Source: Candidatus Fischerbacteria bacterium RBG_13_37_8 (GTDB lineage Bacteria > Acidobacteriota > HRBIN11 > MFGW01). Taken from it: DNA of 9,730 nucleotides. A model generated the notes under the pieces. It saw only the letters and a program-made list of their open reading frames with translations. It was not told the DNA's origin and made no database searches. A program made the position numbers and the translations under genes. Of the stretch, positions 7,084 to 9,730 are shown in pieces. The stretch spans positions 34,814 to 44,543 of the forward strand of contig MFGW01000171.1 in assembly GCA_001780385.1 (NCBI GenBank), written 5' to 3'. The first letter of the stretch is position 1, and each line of letters starts with the position of its first letter.

Positions 7084-7977
7084 TTAATTCTGGCGGAGCA
7101 ATTCTATCGCGCCATACGCACCGTAAGGATGCTCCGGATCTGTATCGGCTGAAGTTATTTTATATATAACGCCATCCCCTGCTAACTCTGCCGTATCTCC
7201 TATTTTTAAAACAGCTCTTTTTTCAATGGTATATATTGCCATACTGCTGAGAAGTTCTGAATAATAAGTAACGTCTGACTCATTGGCAAATTTTATCTGA
7301 ATGTCCGGAAGTTCAAATTGTTCCATGCCATGTGTATGAATCCAGTAACCTTCTTCAATGAATACCTTATGAATATTAATGAATATTGAAAAAAGTGACT
7401 CGATATCCTGGTAGTCGAGATGATAAAAATGGTTAATGAATGACGCCTGTCGGTAGCATTTCGAAGACCAATTGATGTATCCTGCCGCATCAGTATATTT
7501 AAGCAGGGAAAGCAGGAGCTGACTGGTGAAACTAAGTCGTTCGAAAGCATTTTGCGTGCCCATCATATAATCAAGAACTATAAATGCTTTGTGGTGCTGC
7601 ACAAATTGAATTTCTTTTTCGGTCAGGTATGGAATAGTCTCCATGAGTCCCTGAGTGAATTCTTGTTCCATAGGTTTATTGCTATAACTAAGCATTAAAT
7701 TATTCTTGCCATTGCTGATATGAAAATGATGCATATATTCTTCCGGTTCGCCTTTTGGAATATGTTCCAGGCATGAAAGAGAGGCTCCCCATTTTTCGTC
7801 AAATGCTTTTGTGAAGACCTCTGCATTGAAGGTACCGACTACAGGAAGTAGTAATGATATATTAATGTAATAGTGTGGAATGTTTGCACTTAATCCTTTT
7901 TGTTTTCTGTTGAACAAATATAATCCTGACAATAACAATCCGACAATAACAAATAGTGCGATTATTCCATAACTCAT
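7084..7977 (-). CDS. Membrane-anchored DUF4261-like protein
   Basis: This protein has 297 residues. Residues 4-22 are a single hydrophobic helix followed by NRKQKG, so it is probably N-terminally anchored with the soluble part in the cytoplasm or held at the membrane. The soluble region resembles DUF4261-type proteins: a beta-alpha start (YYINISLLLP near 37-45), a central HHKAFIVLDYMMG segment (128-140), and the C-terminal signature WIHTHGMEQFELPDIQIKF (212-230), followed by a small beta domain ending DPEHPYGAYGAIEL. It is the last gene of the metal ABC operon, starting 26 bp after the permease, with GAGGT 5 nt before the ATG. DUF4261 has no established biochemical role that I know of. Position alone hints at a link to metal uptake, but it could be an unrelated passenger. 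Confidence 0.7.
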   Translation of the reverse strand: MSYGIIALFVIVGLLLSGLYLFNRKQKGLSANIPHYYINISLLLPVVGTFNAEVFTKAFDEKWGASLSCLEHIPKGEPEEYMHHFHISNGKNNLMLSYSNKPMEQEFTQGLMETIPYLTEKEIQFVQHHKAFIVLDYMMGTQNAFERLSFTSQLLLSLLKYTDAAGYINWSSKCYRQASFINHFYHLDYQDIESLFSIFINIHKVFIEEGYWIHTHGMEQFELPDIQIKFANESDVTYYSELLSSMAIYTIEKRAVLKIGDTAELAGDGVIYKITSADTDPEHPYGAYGAIELLRQN

Positions 7978-8003
7978 TTAATACCTCGGTGCCGGGCATC
8001 TGT

Positions 8004-8801
8004 TTATTTCTTTACAAAAAATGTCGTTACTATAAAGACGCAGCCGGAAAGTAAAATGATCATTGCTCCTGAAGCAATATTAAATTTATAGGACAACCAT
8101 AAACCAGCGATTGTAAGAATGCATCCAAGCATACCCGCAACGAGCATCATTCTTGAAAGACTTCGCGTGAATAATTTTGCAATAGCAGCCGGTATGGTTA
8201 AAAGTGCAATTACAAGAATTATTCCTACGATCCGCACTAAAATTACGACGGTTAATGCTATCAGACTCAAGAGAATTAAATAAAGCAATGTCGTTTTTAC
8301 ACCGCTCACCTGTGCGTATTCTTCATCAAATGATATGGCAAGAAGTTCCTTGTAGAGAAAAAGGACAGTAGCAATAATTAATCCATCCAGTACAAGCATG
8401 TAATAAATATCATTTCTTGATACCGTAAGAATATTTCCAAAGAGATAACTGAAAAGATCAGGAGCATATCCTGGTGTTAATCCTATGAACACCACCCCCA
8501 ATGCCATTCCCATTGCCCAGAAAATACCTATTGCCGTATCTTCTGACACCCTCGTTTTTTTGGTTATAATGCCTATGCCAAGTGATGATGCAAGTGTGAA
8601 CGGAATCAGACATAAGAGTGGATTTATGTTGAGAAAATAACCAAGTCCTATCCCGCCAAAAGAAGTATGTGCAATTCCTCCTGCTATATACCCCATTCTT
8701 TTTACGACCACATACGTTCCAATAATGCCGCATGCAATGCTTGCCAATAAAGCAGCAATCAATGCATTCTGCATGAATTCATAATGTAACGCTTCAAACA
8801 T
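8004..8801 (-). CDS. Metal ABC transporter permease (ABC-3 / ZnuB-MntB-TroC family)
   Basis: This 265-residue integral membrane protein has about eight hydrophobic segments, the expected size and profile for the ABC-3 permease family that imports zinc or manganese. Family landmarks are KRMGYIAGGIAHTSFGGIGL (about 34-53), the cytoplasmic coupling region SFDEEYAQVSGV after the middle segment, and the transmembrane segment GIILVIALLTIPAAIAKLF near 190-210. It would work as a dimer bound to the ATPase encoded 12 bp upstream, receiving metal from the binding protein. The ATG at 8801 has only a weak ribosome site (GAGTTGA), so translational coupling to the ATPase gene is likely. The metal cannot be read from the permease sequence. 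Confidence 0.92.
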   Translation of the reverse strand: MFEALHYEFMQNALIAALLASIACGIIGTYVVVKRMGYIAGGIAHTSFGGIGLGYFLNINPLLCLIPFTLASSLGIGIITKKTRVSEDTAIGIFWAMGMALGVVFIGLTPGYAPDLFSYLFGNILTVSRNDIYYMLVLDGLIIATVLFLYKELLAISFDEEYAQVSGVKTTLLYLILLSLIALTVVILVRIVGIILVIALLTIPAAIAKLFTRSLSRMMLVAGMLGCILTIAGLWLSYKFNIASGAMIILLSGCVFIVTTFFVKK

Positions 8802-8813
8802 TGTATCAACTCG

Positions 8814-9566
8814 CTAATGTTTCTTTAAAACACGATGTGGAATTCCATGAGCAATAACATCTACCGGACAATGATAGAGTGCTTCCAATGTTTCCCGAGT
8901 GATTTCTTTATTATCATGGTAGTGCAGTTTGCAATTTAAGCAGGCAATTTTATCTACATGACTGCTGATAACTCCCACATCGTGGGTTACTAAAACTATT
9001 GACATATCTTTTTTCAGCGTGTCAAGAAGATCATAAATACTGGTTTTCATGGCTTGATCAACACTTGCAGTAGGTTCATCCAGAAGCAACAGTTTTGGTT
9101 GGCTGGCAAGTGCGCGCGCAATGAATATACGCTGTCTCTCGCCACCAGATAATTCCCCTACCTGCCGGTCTTTTAAGTCATACATTTCTATTGCTCTAAG
9201 TGCTTCACTGGCAATTTGCCTGTCCTGTATATTGAATTGCTTGAACAATGAACGTTTGGATAATCGACCCATAAGAACAGTATCCCATACACTGATTGGA
9301 AAATCCCGGTCAAAAAAAGATATTTGCGGTACATAACCAATCATATGTCTGACCTGTCGCGGCTCATGTCCGAAAACCGTTACTTTGCCTTCGGTAGGTT
9401 TTATCAAGCCAGCAATTACTTTCAATAAAGTGGTTTTGCCGGCACCATTCGGCCCAATTATTCCAACAAAATCATTTGCCCTTACAGTAAAATCATTGTT
9501 CTCCAAAACCGCAATACCGTCTATATGAACCGACACATTTTGCACCTGTACGATTTCATCATTCAT
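8814..9566 (-). CDS. Metal ABC transporter ATP-binding protein (ZnuC/MntA-like)
   Basis: This 250-residue ATPase has every catalytic element intact: Walker A GPNGAGKTT (38-46), Q-loop Gln81 in YVPQ, signature LSGGERQR (139-146), Walker B LLLLDEP (159-165), the D-loop SVD (168-170) and the H-loop His195 in LVTHD. The C-terminal tail is Cys- and His-rich (CLNCKLHYH at 209-217, then AHGIPHRVLKKH). An HGxPHRVL-type ending is common in zinc/manganese importer ATPases and separates this group from other ABC families. It powers uptake through the permease encoded next. Its ATG shares one base with the TAA of the upstream binding-protein gene (TAATG), which indicates translational coupling. Confidence 0.93.
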   Translation of the reverse strand: MNDEIVQVQNVSVHIDGIAVLENNDFTVRANDFVGIIGPNGAGKTTLLKVIAGLIKPTEGKVTVFGHEPRQVRHMIGYVPQISFFDRDFPISVWDTVLMGRLSKRSLFKQFNIQDRQIASEALRAIEMYDLKDRQVGELSGGERQRIFIARALASQPKLLLLDEPTASVDQAMKTSIYDLLDTLKKDMSIVLVTHDVGVISSHVDKIACLNCKLHYHDNKEITRETLEALYHCPVDVIAHGIPHRVLKKH

Positions 9567-9730
9567 TATTGTAACGCTCCAGCAAAAGCATCTGCTACAA
9601 TGCGCAGATTCGTTATATAATCAGCAGATAAAGGATCGATCATGATTACCTTGCCGTTTATTTCATGTGCGATAATATCTGCACTTTTTCTACTGTATTG
9701 AGGAGAGGCGAAAATTACTTTAATGTTATT
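9566..9730 (-). CDS. Metal ABC transporter substrate-binding protein, C-terminal fragment (ZnuA/TroA family)
   Basis: Only the last 54 residues are in the window; the gene begins beyond 9730. NIKVIFASPQYSRKSADIIA and then GKVIMIDPLSADYITNLRIV match the final alpha/beta elements of the cluster A-I binding proteins. Family members usually read V-x-F-x-E-P-Q-F-S-x-K-x-A, then DPL and a last helix with the pattern LRxIADAxAxAL. The Asp of DPL occupies the region of the fourth metal ligand; the other ligands (His, His and Glu or His) lie outside. The protein would sit in the periplasm or on the membrane surface and hand metal to the permease. Its stop codon overlaps the ATPase start, so it is the upstream member of the same operon. 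Residues IFASP replace the more usual F-x-E-P. Confidence 0.88.
   Translation of the reverse strand, partial: NNIKVIFASPQYSRKSADIIAHEINGKVIMIDPLSADYITNLRIVADAFAGALQ

Noticed and set aside
1..9730. CRISPR arrays, tRNA or rRNA genes
   Set aside because: No regularly spaced identical repeats of 25-40 bp, no tRNA-like cloverleaf and no rRNA core sequence were seen on either strand.

Overview
The window comes from an AT-rich bacterial chromosome. I cannot name the organism. Secreted beta-propeller proteins with TSDGGY / TDPxGNxxW repeats and large uncharacterised exported helical proteins are common in the Fibrobacteres-Chlorobi-Bacteroidetes (FCB) sphere and in uncultivated relatives. However, three genes carry recognisable Shine-Dalgarno sequences (AGGAGA, AAAGGAGG, GAGGT), which is not typical of core Bacteroidota. 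The standard genetic code fits: the long genes read through without TGA, with one exception discussed below.

Region 1 (1-4341, + strand) is an apparent operon. It holds the C-terminal end of a TPR protein with a beta-rich tail. After 24 bp comes a 1235-residue exported, almost wholly helical protein. That protein ends in five cysteine-bracketed helical-hairpin repeats, a Pro-rich linker and a six-cysteine C-terminal module. I do not recognise a named family for it, and it is the most novel coding content here.

Region 2 (4342-4911) is a small mobile-element scrapyard. A 119-138 bp element with near-perfect 24-bp inverted ends lies directly against a 5'-truncated group II intron. What remains of the intron is the maturase X/GIIM domain end of its ORF and RNA domains V-VI. 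A short gene-free stretch follows (about 4827-4911).

Region 3 (4912-6582, - strand) is a seven-unit beta-propeller-type secreted protein with a C-terminal FN3-like domain. Its signal peptide is separated from the rest by a single in-frame TGA, so it is probably a recently broken gene, or contains a sequence error. The 501-bp gap above it (6583-7083) is packed with structure: a run of short hairpins, including a 109-bp palindromic element, and then a degenerate GGTTRAG repeat array laid out as a long inverted repeat.

Region 4 (7084-9730, - strand) is a metal ABC importer operon transcribed leftward: the C-terminus of a ZnuA/TroA-type binding protein, the ATPase (1-nt overlap), the ABC-3 permease (12-bp gap), and a membrane-anchored DUF4261-like protein (26-bp gap). 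The first three form a Zn/Mn-type uptake system. The role of the fourth is unknown. The operon's promoter and any Zur/Fur/MntR site lie outside the window.
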